Origin: Atrina japonica
Taxonomy: Eukaryota; Mollusca; Bivalvia; Pterioida; Pinnidae
Reading direction: 5' to 3'
Assembly (NCBI GenBank): GCA_030159075.1
Contig: BROG01000296.1
Location: forward strand, 608,501 to 672,500
Length of the DNA: 64,000 nucleotides
The notes beneath the pieces are model-generated. The model had not been told where the DNA came from and made no database searches. It was given only the letters and a program-made list of their open reading frames with translations. The translations under genes were made by a program, and so were the position numbers. Positions 33,598-43,565 of this stretch are shown one piece after another (the first letter of the stretch is position 1; each line of letters begins with the position of its first letter).

Positions 33598-33985
33598 ACA
33601 TTGGTATTATGTTTATAATATTTATAACCACTAGGTCGTTACCACTGCTTGTGGACCGTTTGAGTCCCCGAGGGTATACATAAACCTAGTACCTGTTATT
33701 TCGGTACCAGCTGTTCCTTTTATACTAAAGTAATATTTGGCACTGTTAACACCATTTAAATTCGAAAATTTTCAAAAGCTAAGATAGTCATTTTTTTTTA
33801 CATTGATTACTCTTAGACGGATTTCGGCTATACTTTTAGAAATATTATTTGGCCTTGTAGGATACCACTTTATCTTTAGAAAATACACATACTTTTCAAA
33901 TTGGAGCTCAACTGATGAAGTCTAATTGACAGAAATGATATCGTCTTGAGCATTATAACTTTGGTATTATGTTTATAATATTTAT
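33598..33985 (+). mobile_element. Repeat family E, copy 3 (full, with terminal direct repeat)
   Basis: The best E copy. TTGGTATTATGTTTATAATA occurs both at 33601 and at 33960, so the unit is bounded by about 23-bp direct repeats. Interior: CCACTAGGTCGTTACCACTG, TTTGAGTCCCCGAGGG, TTATTTGGCCTTGTAGGATA and TCTAATTGACAGAAATGATA. Terminal direct repeats in an element this short may be leftovers of a tandem array. Confidence 0.82.
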
Positions 33986-33990
33986 TGTAA

Positions 33991-34179
33991 TACAGTAAAA
34001 CCTTTTTATAGTGCCCTCGTTTCATTTACCACCCCGCTTTACGCCACAATGTTTAAAATCCACTTTTCCAATTTTCTCTATAATTTCATTTAAGGTTTCC
34101 CTCAACCTATCGCCAAACCCCTTAATAATATAAAATTTGTGCTGAATAAATGGTGGCAGTATTAAGAGGTTTTACTGTA
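33991..34179. mobile_element. MITE family F, subfamily 2, copy 2
   Basis: TACAGTAAAACCTTTTTATA at the left, AAGAGGTTTTACTGTA at the right: clean inverted ends with TA on both sides. It starts five bases after the end of E copy 3. The interior is the reverse complement of 11317-11516. Confidence 0.88.
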
Positions 34180-34735
34180 CGGGTAATTCTGGTATAGTCT
34201 GATGACTGGCAGTCAGAGTACTTCCCCACCATGTGAAACAAGATAAAACGGATGTGAAATGATTAAACGTTTGATAAATATCAGGGCTCTGTCGATAAGT
34301 AGATGGAATTGAATCTTATTCGTGTGATTATCTGTCAAAGTAGTTACGAGTCAACAAGTGTAAATATAATTCTCTCCGGACATTTATCCCAGAACATTGT
34401 TTCTCTTTAACAATAAGCGTGTACATTTCCTTTGATGTTTTTTATTTTGCTAATAGACCGTGTACTTCGCGCATTTATGCTGTAAATGCATATCTTCTGG
34501 ACGATGACTTAAGGGAAAAAACAAATATACATGATAAATCTGTTACTTAAAATGGTGAAATCTAATTTTGTGTAATTTAAACCTCGTAAAGCGTTCGAGC
34601 ATTTTCTTTTGAATAGTTAGATTTAAAATATATATATATGATTTGTAATCATATACATTTCTGTATTAATCTTTAAGCAATCTGCACATTTTATTCTTTT
34701 ATTTACAATATATTGCGGAAAGTCTTTGAACTGAC
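34180..34735. other. Unassigned AT-rich sequence
   Basis: No gene or shared repeat recognised. Confidence 0.6.
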
Positions 34736-34993
34736 AGGGGCCACCGAGTGGTTAGAACATCGCGTTTTGAACCATAAAGTCTCTCACTTCTGGTCAGCGC
34801 AGGTTCAAGCCCCGTCTGGAAGCCCAGCTGATTTTTAGTGAGGACGTTTGCTAGTTTACTTTGGGACGGCTGGTTTGTCTCTTCCTGGGTACATTGTTAC
34901 CGGGTTTTCTCCTCCACCATTGAAAACTGTCCGCCACCATATACCTGAACAGCTGTTGAGCGTGGCGTAAAATACTATTGAAAATACAAAATT
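34736..34993 (+). mobile_element. SINE family B, copy 9 (full length)
   Basis: Head GGGGCCACCGAGTGGTTAGA, GCGTTTTGAACCATAAAGTC, B-box GCGCAGGTTCAAGCCCC, body and tail GTTGAGCGTGGCGTAAAATA. All parts are present in order. Confidence 0.9.
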
Positions 34994-35367
34994 CAATGCT
35001 AAATTGAACACATTTACCGTCTGTACAAGCAGGTTCCTTCATTAGAAGTCAGGGCAATTACTTATCTACATGGCATCTTCATTTGTCAGTGGATCAACAC
35101 AGATCGGAATGTTTACGACCTCAAGCACTTACATATTTGAATACATTGATAAAGTCCGACCTGTCAGAATTATTCGATATTAATGTTTGTACATTGATAG
35201 CAATTTAAATTAGACGACGAAATCCCACAGTGTCATTGGTAAACATTTTCTTATAAAGAACTAGAGCTGACAGCTTGTTCAGAGACTCCTAAAGCTAAAG
35301 GATACTGACTAGAAACTCTCCGCAGTACTGTTGAATACTTCGTGTGTTAGGAGCACATACTTTATGG
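34994..35367. other. Unassigned sequence
   Basis: Nothing recognised. Confidence 0.6.
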
Positions 35368-35820
35368 TTTAAAGGGGAATTAACTGTGTTTTTGTTTCTC
35401 CAAAAATAGGTTTATACTAAAAGGCATATACCAATAGTGAGGTTGATTAATTGAACCTTGCTATTTGTATATGCATACTGGACTGGGGCTAATCTTATTC
35501 TCATAAAAAAAATCTTTCTTTTTTACTTCTTAGATTGATGCACAATAACAAAAACAGATATACACTGGCATAAAAATTCTTGAATTCCTATATATTTTGT
35601 GAAAATTGCGTGAGAAACCCGGGGTGCCAATATTTTATTATTGATTAATGCAATCTCACTATTTTTATATGTATACTTCACGGGACCTGATCTGATTTTC
35701 ATAAAATATATAGGAATTTAAGATTTTTATCCCTGTGTATAGCTTTATTTGTTTTTGTACATCAAGTAAAAGTAGAAAAAATCGAAATAATGTTTTGGTA
35801 AACATAGCAAATGCCCAATT
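35368..35820. mobile_element. Fold-back MITE family I, copy 2
   Basis: Starts TTTAAAGGGGAATTAACTGT and ends AACATAGCAAATGCCC. Inner inverted words include CACAATAACAAAAACAGATA versus TTATTTGTTTTTGTAC, and TTCCTATATATTTTGTGAAA versus TTCATAAAATATATAGGAA. An extra segment at about 35420-35510 (TTGATTAATTGAACCTTGCT) resembles the loop, so this copy may carry an internal duplication. Confidence 0.8.
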
Positions 35821-35919
35821 AATTGACTTCAAAATTTCAAATAAACGCTTTTGAATGGTTTCATGTTTTTAAAGAATGAACCTGTTTCGTGGTTCTTAAG
35901 TATCACTGTAAATATGTAT

Positions 35920-36440
35920 ATTTCTCCCATCTTGGAGAGGCATATCTACCATTTACCACGCCAGAATTTCTCTGTCTACAACACTAGAGTGTAACCAAAC
36001 TGCACGCGCTATGACGTCACAATATAAATTCTTTGTGTTGAGAATACAGTGCGTCATATTTTATTTACGTGCATAAACATTTATTTGAAACATGGCAGAA
36101 AAATAATACAAAATGCGTGTGATGAGTGGAAAGGTAAATGTCAAGCCAAGTGGTGAAAATCTAAAAGCCCAATCCTCGGGAAACCCTCGGATTGGACGAC
36201 CAGGTCCTGGCAACATAAAACTGAAGAATAACTTAAGTCTAAAAAAATGCTCAAATTTGGCTAATCCTGAAATCTAATTGCCTGAGTAGACAAGTTGAGA
36301 ATATTCTAAGACTTGAGTCAATTCCTAAGTTTTATTTTGCTGGGTAGAGATTTCTTTATCCAAGCACCACTCTCATGTTAGTCTTTATTGATCTAGCGTA
36401 TAGGTGTACTTAGGTCCAGATCCGTACCATTCTAATCAAG
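35920..36440 (+). mobile_element. Repeat family K, copy 3, split by element O
   Basis: K sequence runs from TTTCTCCCATCTTGGAGAGG to the hairpin CCAATCCTCGGGAAACCCTC and GGATTGG (about 36170-36196). It is then interrupted by O and resumes at TAGAGATTTCTTTATCCAAG, which aligns with GGAGATTTCATTATCCACTA in K copy 1. Confidence 0.75.
36200..36344. mobile_element. Fold-back MITE family O, copy 1 (in K)
   Basis: CCAGGTCCTGGCAACATAAA at the left; CTAAGTTTTATTTTGCTGGG at the right, inverted. The interior GGCTAATCCTGAAATCTAAT and AGTTGAGAATATTCTAAGAC match copy 2. Confidence 0.8.
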
Positions 36441-36870
36441 TCAAAAAGAAATAATGTGCATTTCACTATGAAAAATCCATCAAATAAATAAAAAATTGAA
36501 AAAGTTCAAATTTGAATTTTTTTTTTTACTGAACTACACATAAAAAGAAGGATGGAAATTACATTTTGTTGGAAAATGTAAATTTTTCCTGAAAGCGAAA
36601 CATTATGAGGAAGCCGCTAATGTGTACTTCAGTGCATGAATGATCTTTTGCAGATGCTGAAAATTCTCGGAGGAAAACTCAAATTATATTTTTTTGCATA
36701 AACGTGCCCTATTAAAAGCACGGTAATTCTATTCAGTTATCAAAATTTCAGGTCATGATGCGTAATGTAATTATTGTTAGATGTTCAGTGTTTCAATGAA
36801 ATGTTACCGACGATGAAAAATGGGTGTCTCTTTAAATGTTATTATCTACCAAGACGAAATATTCATGTAT
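36441..36870. other. Unassigned AT-rich sequence
   Basis: Contains a T9 run near 36518; no gene or shared repeat. Confidence 0.6.
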
Positions 36871-36972
36871 TCATACAGACTGGTACATATACATAAGTAT
36901 TAAAATCACCTACACGTAATACATATACATACAGTACATATAGATAAGTATTGAAATCACCTACACGTAATA
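36871..36972. repeat. Tandem duplication, 51-bp unit, 2 copies
   Basis: ATCACCTACACGTAATA occurs at 36905 and 36956, each preceded by a TACATATA-ATAAGTATT block. The two units differ at only a few positions. Confidence 0.9.
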
Positions 36973-37046
36973 AAAGAACCGAGAACAACGACAAAGTATG
37001 GGCTATCTGTGACACTGAGTAAATTTTAAAACAGTAGCGAAACTGA

Positions 37047-37440
37047 CTTACTGTATATCTAGTAATTTTTGCTCTCGTCTTATTTTCGCTTATTTCGTCC
37101 TAAAATGAAATGGCGAATTTTAAGTGAAAACGAAAATTTCAAACTTAATAATTAAAGCACAAACATGCAAACCATTCATGAGACTATGGTGATTAAGAGC
37201 GAATTTAAGATGGGGTGAATATGTTTCCTGTCGTAAAAGGGCGAAAATAACCAAGGGCGAAAATATCCAGTGTCTGGCACCACAAAACTTAAGAATTACT
37301 TCAGTCTAAAAATTTTACTCAATTTTGCTTAATCCTGAAATCTGATTGGTTGAGCAGGCCAAGTTGAGAATATTCTTAAACTCTCAAGTAAATTCTCAAG
37401 TTTTATGGTACCGGACCCTGGTTTACTGTATTACAACTGA
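37047..37440. mobile_element. MITE family P, copy 3, split by element O
   Basis: Left end TACTGTATATCTAGTAATTT; interior CGTCTTATTTTCGCTTATTT, GAGACTATGGTGATTAAGAG and GGGCGAAAATAACCAAGGGC; then GGGCGAAAATATCCAG. After the O insertion the outer end reads TTTACTGTA. Restored in order, the two ends form an inverted CAGTA...CCTGGATATTTTCGCCC-type terminus. Confidence 0.75.
37267..37431. mobile_element. Fold-back MITE family O, copy 2 (in P)
   Basis: CCAGTGTCTGGCACCACAAA at the left and GTTTTATGGTACCGGACCCT at the right are inverted. Inner arms include CTTAAGAATTACTTCAGTCT and ACTCTCAAGTAAATTCTCAA. It sits a few bases inside the terminus of a P element. Confidence 0.82.
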
Positions 37441-37511
37441 AGCAACAAATATGGGACATTGAAAAAAAAGCGAATGGAGAGAGAAAAAATATTTCATTTA
37501 GATGTACAAGT

Positions 37512-37745
37512 AGTCAGTTTCATTTATATATGTGCTATGGACTAACGCCCACGCAGATAGAATGTTCTGTTATGTGCCTGTGTTTTTACGGGAACTCGAT
37601 TTAAGCCTCATCCCCAAAAGCCCGGGTGGCTTTCATTTATAATGCCGAGCGTTTGGGGATGGCACAGTCACTACTTTTTAAATCGAACCCGGGACCTTCT
37701 GTATGCGAGTCTAACGCTTTACCATTAGAAGATCTAAGCATGCGG
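37512..37745 (-). mobile_element. SINE family D, copy 1
   Basis: The tRNA-like head on the minus strand is visible here as TCGAACCCGGGACCTTCTGT (B-box) and CTAACGCTTTACCATTAGAA (A-box). The body includes GCTATGGACTAACGCC and TGCCGAGCGTTTGGGGATGG, shared with SINE D copy 2. The head differs from SINEs B and C. Confidence 0.75.
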
Positions 37746-38570
37746 TTCTAGTAGTCATCAAATATATTTAATTATAAAATGAGAGTTACTACCGGGATGA
37801 TTTTGTTCACAATTTTCTAAAAAAACTCTAATTATTTTCCCAATACGATGATAACAGAATTACTCGTGCGCAGCTATTATAATTCTTAAGGCATCAGATG
37901 CGTTTAGAAAACATTTCAAAAACGTGATCGATGTGTCGTGGGATTCCAGAATATTACGTTCAATCGTAAATTATAAAAAAACAACCTGCAAAATATATTA
38001 ATTTGATTTCTCCACTGCCATTCTATTTCTCGCTCAATATATGATTCTTCCTAAATGTCTATATACACTAGAGGAATTATTTAAGTTTAAATTTTAGGCT
38101 ACCTTCCGAAATCACTAGCCAGATCCAGATTAACCACCTTTTGTTCATAATATCAGAGTGCATAAAAAACTTAAACTCGGGGTATGGTGTATGAATTCAT
38201 CAGTTTTATCGTTATCTTGTTAACGTCAACGCTTTTCATACACGTGTGAAAGTGCCATTAAGCCTTTGTAGTAGTTATGCTAATGAAGTTACCAATATTA
38301 GCCATATGCTGATTTTAACTCAAGAATTCTTAGCAAACAAAGTTTATCATCTCGTATATCTATGAACAAACTGATATCAAAATTCGACGTTTTCAATTAT
38401 TAAACAATTGTTTCTTATAACAATTAAATAACGCTGCTTTCTGGGAACGCGTTTATTGGTAATGGATATTACATGGCGCTGTAGTATGTCGTTATTTAAC
38501 TTTTTTGTTTGATAACCAGGACAAAGACTTCATGTATGTATTCTGTCTCATTTAAAATGTTAACTGTTTT
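37746..38570. other. Unassigned AT-rich sequence
   Basis: No gene or shared repeat recognised. Confidence 0.6.
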
Positions 38571-38662
38571 TTAAACCCCTTCAACCTTACAGACCATAAT
38601 GGACTGGTCTTAAGGAATAGAAAAGAGCATACCACTCAGATATTCAGGGGTGAAAGGGTTAA
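38571..38662 (-). mobile_element. MITE family G, copy 2 (92 bp, TTAA on both sides)
   Basis: TTAAACCCCTTCAACCTTAC to GGGGTGAAAGGGTTAA, with TTAA at both outer edges and inverted CCC/GGG ends. TTAA targets with CCC ends are the hallmark of piggyBac-group transposons. This internally deleted copy has no coding capacity. Confidence 0.82.
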
Positions 38663-38943
38663 TACATCCACGCAATGATTTTCTCCATAAATATATCGTC
38701 ACGGTCATAACTGATCATATCAAAATTAAAATGAGATTTTGTTGATCTAACAGAGAACTTTGATCAATTAAACCATGCTTTTCAATTTATCTATAGTATA
38801 ATGTGATTCTTGGTTAACAAACCTTAACATGAGATGAGCACATATTTTATCAAATACACACCTGCGATTTTGAACATACATATTGCATTCACCACTGCAT
38901 CAATTTCAATTATTAACAACAAACACTCTGAAATAACAAACTG

Positions 38944-39427
38944 TTAAAGAGGCATTAGCTGTGGTTTTTTTCAAAACATTTTCATGCGTTTTTCTTTTTT
39001 CTATGTTGATGTACAATAACAAAAAAAAGAGATATACACAGGCATACAAATTCTTAAATTCCTATATGAATTTCCTGAAAATTGCTTGAGAAACCCAGGT
39101 TTGGCAATTGGTAGACAGGGGATGCTTACTCCTCTATGACACCGGGTCACACTTCTTGGTTCCCAGAGGTCCGTGTTTGTCCATTTTTACCAGATTTGTA
39201 TCTATATCCTAGACATCCTATGGTATCTGAGATTTTTTTATAATGCAAATGATATATTCGACCTTACTAATTGCATATACATATGACACCGACCTTATTT
39301 TCACAAAATAAATAGGAATATATGAATATTTATGCCTGTGTATCTCTCTTTTCTGTTATTGTACATCAATGTATGTAGTAAAAAACGAAATTATTTGTTG
39401 GCTAATAACGCATAGTGCCCCTTTAAC
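38944..39427. mobile_element. Fold-back MITE family I, copy 3, interrupted by repeat A
   Basis: Outer ends TTAAAGAGGCATTAGCTGTG and CATAGTGCCCCTTTAA are inverted, each including TTAA. The arms are long: ATGTACAATAACAAAAAAAA and TACACAGGCATACAAATTCT pair with ATATTTATGCCTGTGTATCT and TTCTGTTATTGTACATCAAT. The loop region is occupied by A copy 7. Without it the element would be about 355 bp. Confidence 0.87.
39113..39240 (-). mobile_element. Dispersed repeat family A, copy 7, inside element I
   Basis: AGACAGGGGATGCTTACTCC, CCAGAGGTCCGTGTTTGTCC and CATCCTATGGTATCTGAGAT form a minus-strand A core. It separates TTTGGCAA on the left from GCAAATGATATATTCGACC on the right, both of which belong to the I loop. 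Confidence 0.82.
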
Positions 39428-39971
39428 ATTTTCGGTAAACGGAAATCCGGAAAATCTACCACTTACAACCCAAATTATAAAAAAAAACTGTTTAATAGTC
39501 CATGCAGGAAGTATCAAAGACTTGCCTTTCCTATTCAATTTGTGTTTCAGGTCAAACAATTTTAAATTTTCTACAGGACACCATCTACTTGTAATGTTAA
39601 TCTGCTACATTACGATTCCGTTTACAGTGCATTTAACTTTGATCTTAGCTGATATCGGAGACGCATGCCTTTCCTTTGCCATGATCACCGGGTCCTGGAC
39701 AGAAACGCAGCAATGCTGATCTTTTCCTAAACGTTTAAGTAACTGTAAATGAGAAGAAAAGAGCAAATTAATCTTTTATAGTTAGTCTGTATTGCCACCC
39801 TTAATTGTAGCACATTTGGTATTTGCAAACATTTTTAAAGAAGCTATAATTTATCAGTATAGTTTGACGATAAACGCCTAAATTGTTTCATAAATGTACC
39901 AAATTATACATAATGCATAATTTATGGAACATTATACATTTATAGCCTCTGCTTATTAGGAGACATGATGA
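39428..39971. other. No gene recognised (116-codon frame)
   Basis: A plus-strand open frame (39369-39719, 116 residues) begins inside the right arm of element I and runs beyond it. That argues against a genuine conserved gene. A Leu/Ile-rich stretch is present but no domain is recognised. Confidence 0.5.
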
Positions 39972-40030
39972 ATTGTCTACCCAAGGCATGTGTTATTTTC
40001 CGAGGGCGGACCCAGGGCAATAGATTATTC
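39972..40030. repeat. Palindrome family T, copy 2 (half)
   Basis: TACCCAAGGCATGTGTTATT and TTCCGAGGGCGGACCC match the reverse complement of 7050-7096. The opposite arm is lost. Confidence 0.5.
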
Positions 40031-40850
40031 ATTATACAGACATACAAAATCAACAAAGACTAAGCTATGCAACCATCAATTTTATCAGCTTCAGGAACGT
40101 AAAAACGCCGTCTGCTGTGATCTGACATTTTTTCTTATGTTTGTGTTCGGGACACCTCGGAGAGTTTCGTATCACGACGACAACACTGTCTAAAAACTAC
40201 AAGGGGCTTCGCATAGCAGAAAATGATAGGGGAACTCGCCCTGGCACGTGACGGCTCTCAACCAATCCCTAAATATGTGTCATCTATGAGGTTAATAACA
40301 TTTTTGATTACGAACAATCAAGACTTTCAAATGTCGACCATCTCCCAATACTGAAATAACTGGCGGCCGTCAGATAATTATTTTGCAACGGATAAATGAA
40401 ATATATTTCATATGTGGCAACTACGGATTTCGATAGATTTTTTATATTGTAGTATATTTGAATAGGAATATGTTTAAGCGAAATATATCCTTGCAAGAAC
40501 TCAATGAATTATACAGTTCGAAAAAATTATGTGCTTCTGAAACGCCATGATAGAGTTAATGTTGGGTGTCTATTAAACTCAATTATTTCTATACAATGAA
40601 ACTTTTTTTCTGATTCGTCTGCAGCATTATGTATATTTAGTTGCTTTTAATTTCACAGATGCCTCAAATATTTTCATGAGCGCAATGTTTTATCCCTTCA
40701 AGGTCTCTCTCAATACGGTCACAATGTTACCAATGGTGTTTACGTTAGATAAATTACCATCAACCCGTGGATATTGCCGTTTAATTGGTTAAATTACACG
40801 GAACTTATAACTTAGGTGGCTGATATTACGAATGGTAACACTTCATTTTT
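40031..40850. other. Unassigned sequence
   Basis: About 0.8 kb with no gene or shared repeat. Confidence 0.6.
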
Positions 40851-40993
<143 letters not shown>

Positions 40994-41340
40994 ATATGAG
41001 AGTAGCTGTAGGGTTAAAAAAAAAAGAAAGATACGATGACTCTTTGATATATGTTTGAACGGTAGCGACCACCTTAACATGTTTTATTGATTTAATTTCT
41101 AGCTTAGTTATATCCAAAGTGACAGTACCGAAAAACGTTTTTTTTTTTAAATTCTGAACTACTGTACATTGGTATTGTTATCGAGAAGGATATTTCCGTG
41201 TAGAATATCAAAATAAGTCTGATCAGAATAATAAAGTTATTAATAGAAAACATATGTAGCTTTTATAAACTCTCAGGTATAGAACAATGACTAAAAAAAA
41301 GTCCTGTCTATGTAGTATGCTCACTGTGCAACATTTTGTT

Positions 41341-41375
41341 TGGTTGGTTTGTTGTTGTTGTTGTTGTTGTTGTTT
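41341..41375. repeat. (GTT)n trinucleotide repeat
   Basis: Nine GTT units, preceded by TGGTTGGTT. They adjoin the 3' end of the minus-strand SINE D copy 2 and may be its (AAC)n tail. Confidence 0.9.
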
Positions 41376-41670
41376 TACATTATTTATATTGAGATGTCAC
41401 CAGCTTTAGGTGAAGTGTATCACATTTTGACGTCCGCTATGGACTGACGCCAGTACATTGAGGTTTCTTTTACGTGTCATGCATGCCGTGACATGGGAGC
41501 TAGCTTTTATCTTTCATCCGAGAGACCCATGACTTTCGCTTCGTATGCCGAGCGTTGGGCGAGGAAACATTCATTACCATTTTAAAAATATTTGGTATGA
41601 CCTGGTCCAGTCCACTTGCGAGTCGAACGCCGTACCACTAGACAACCGCAAGCTGTCCTATGCAACATTG
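41376..41670 (-). mobile_element. SINE family D, copy 2 (full, with (AAC)n tail)
   Basis: On the minus strand: a head with an A-box seen here as GCCGTACCACTAGACAACCG and a B-box-like GCGAGTCGAACGCC. The middle holds GCTATGGACTGACGCC and TGCCGAGCGTTGGGCGAG. The 3' block GTCACCAGCTTTAGGTGAAG parallels GTCACCAAATGCCGGTGAAG of SINE C. Sharing over about 140 bases, including TCGGATGAAA, CCATGTCAC and the CACGT-AAAGAA-CCTCA words on the element strand, implies a common central domain under two different tRNA heads. Confidence 0.8.
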
Positions 41671-41787
41671 AATTCACCAGGAGTCTGATCGGATTCAACT
41701 ATGAATCATTTGCGTATGACGTAGAAGTACCGACTTCTTGTATAGGATGTAAACAATTCAATACAATTTCAATTGTCAGATTCACAT

Positions 41788-42035
41788 AAGATGGCGGGGA
41801 GGAGTAACCGTTTGGTTATCATACGCTTGCTTCTACTAAATTTTCGGTTATGACAAGCTGCACCGGAAAACGTTTTATTCCTAACTGGATACTATCTTAT
41901 GTATGGTGACAAGTAGGAACGATTACTCTAGTCCGTGTAATTTTAATAGCATGCTTTATTAGCTAAATCTTAAACTCTTCCAGGCCAAGAACGGGTTCAC
42001 AAGACTCCATCCTGCCAGGTTATAGAATTTACTTT
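41788..42035 (+). repeat. Dispersed repeat family J, copy 1
   Basis: Begins AAGATGGCGGGGAGGAGTAA; then AAATTTTCGGTTATGA; ends CTTCCAGGCCAAGAACGGGT and AAGACTCCATCCTGCCAGGT. The second copy lies at 50148-50371. It starts like a gene leader, with ATG in a good context and 20 codons before TGA, and contains a splice-acceptor-like CTCTTCCAG, but no larger gene is visible. Confidence 0.65.
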
Positions 42036-42724
42036 ATATCTTAATAATTGTGCGTTACAATATATTGATGATAATGTTGCATATTCCATTATTGATGAAG
42101 TAGTTCTTTCTGTAAAAAAAAAGATATCGAAGTCATCGTGGGACAGACCATTCCCTGAAACATCTACAATTTCAAATTTGAAAATAAAAAAAAATCATTT
42201 TATAATTCCTTGTTTTTTTTTGTAGGTATACAATGCTGTGTTTTATGGTGACAGCAACAACAACAGACACCATTCGATTATTGGAAATGGAAGCGATCCG
42301 AAAATATGTCTAGTATCCAAGAATTGTCACGTTCTTCCATACAATTTCAACGTGTAATCCCTGCATAAACCTTGTCCTTCTGTTCCGTGTTGGCATTATG
42401 AAAAGTTTTAATTAAATACTGCAAATGCATTAGACTCAATCCCACTTCTCGGTTGTTATAAAGAGATAAGATATCAACGCATTCTCATGTGTAGTATAGG
42501 TATTTAGCTGTCTCTCCTAACATGTAAAGGGACATTGGCTATATTTAAATAGTCTTTTGTACTTCGTCTCATATTTACCACTGTTTGAACAACCTTGATT
42601 TGTGGTATCACCTGTAACTACTCAATCATCATGTAAAAAAATCAAATTACTCAGATTTAGATATCGTATTACCAATGCATTAAAAAATAGACATCTCCCA
42701 TAATAAAATATGAAAGTCTACACA
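42036..42724. other. Unassigned AT-rich sequence
   Basis: No gene or shared repeat recognised. Confidence 0.6.
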
Positions 42725-42725
42725 G

Positions 42726-42776
<51 letters not shown>
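42725..42776. repeat. (GT)~25 microsatellite
   Basis: Perfect dinucleotide run. Confidence 0.97.
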
Positions 42777-42780
<4 letters not shown>

Positions 42781-42834
42781 AATTCTTTTTCAAAACTATA
42801 CTTCACACATACCAAAGTACCGACGGGAGGTTCA

Positions 42835-43003
42835 GGGGTGATGCATAGATAAACACGAACCTCTAGCAAATTCAAAGGTGGGATCAGGTGCTACAAACAG
42901 TTAATGACAACCAGTCGATCGATCACATTTCCCGTGGTTCCATAGTTAAATTCGAATTAAACAAGCGAAGCATAAATCCAAGTCACGATCGGTGAACTCG
43001 CAA
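42835..43003 (+). mobile_element. Dispersed repeat family A, copy 8a (diverged)
   Basis: ATAAACACGAACCTCTAGCA, GGTGGGATCAGGTGCTA and a tail of AGTTAAATTCGAATTAAACA. It faces copy 8b directly, giving a tail-to-tail inverted pair. Confidence 0.6.
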
Positions 43004-43004
43004 C

Positions 43005-43160
43005 GGATGTGATCTGTCAACTGGGGATGCTTACTCCTCCATGGCACCTGATCTCACCTTTTGATTTGCAGAGATCCGTGTTTGTCCAAGTTTCCCCAGA
43101 GATGTATCCTGGACATCCTGAAGATTAATAATTCGGTATCTGTTATTTTTATATATTTAT
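43005..43160 (-). mobile_element. Dispersed repeat family A, copy 8b
   Basis: GATCTGTCAACTGGGGATGC, CCATGGCACCTGATCTCACC and GATTAATAATTCGGTATCTG: a full minus-strand core. Confidence 0.8.
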
Positions 43161-43319
43161 ACTACCACTATCTAGCAGGGAATACAAATTACAATTAGTA
43201 AATGATTATTTTTGAAACAAGGTCGTTTTGCCTATCTTAGATTTATAATTTACTCATTTATCATTATGTTCAAGATCTCTTCAAAACCTTTATCTTTAAT
43301 ACAGATTCCATAACGCTGT

Positions 43320-43565
43320 AGAGGGGATTCAAGAGACAGTATAACCATGGAGAGTAATAAACAATCATGGTCCTCCAGCAAATCGAAATTCATATGAAAA
43401 CAAGAGAGGAATAAATCTGCGTTACAAGGGGCAAAGATGACTCAATAACTACTATCAAACAGGTAACTCAACATTTCAGTTAGTTAGTGAAACAGAAGGC
43501 ATAGTTATTACAAACAAGTTCATTATACTGACCACAAAATTCGCGAAATGTTAAATGTAAATGTA
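43320..43565 (+). mobile_element. Dispersed repeat family A, copy 9 (3' extension)
   Basis: Shares AACCATGGAGAGTAATAAAC, then the long-form extension CTCAACATTTCAGTTAGTTA and ATTATACTGACCACAAAATT with copy 3 (9380-9535). The 5' half of the core is absent. Confidence 0.65.

Noticed and set aside
39369..39719. 116-codon open frame as a gene
   Set aside because: Its first ~60 bases belong to the right arm of a repeated fold-back element, so at least the start is not unique coding sequence.
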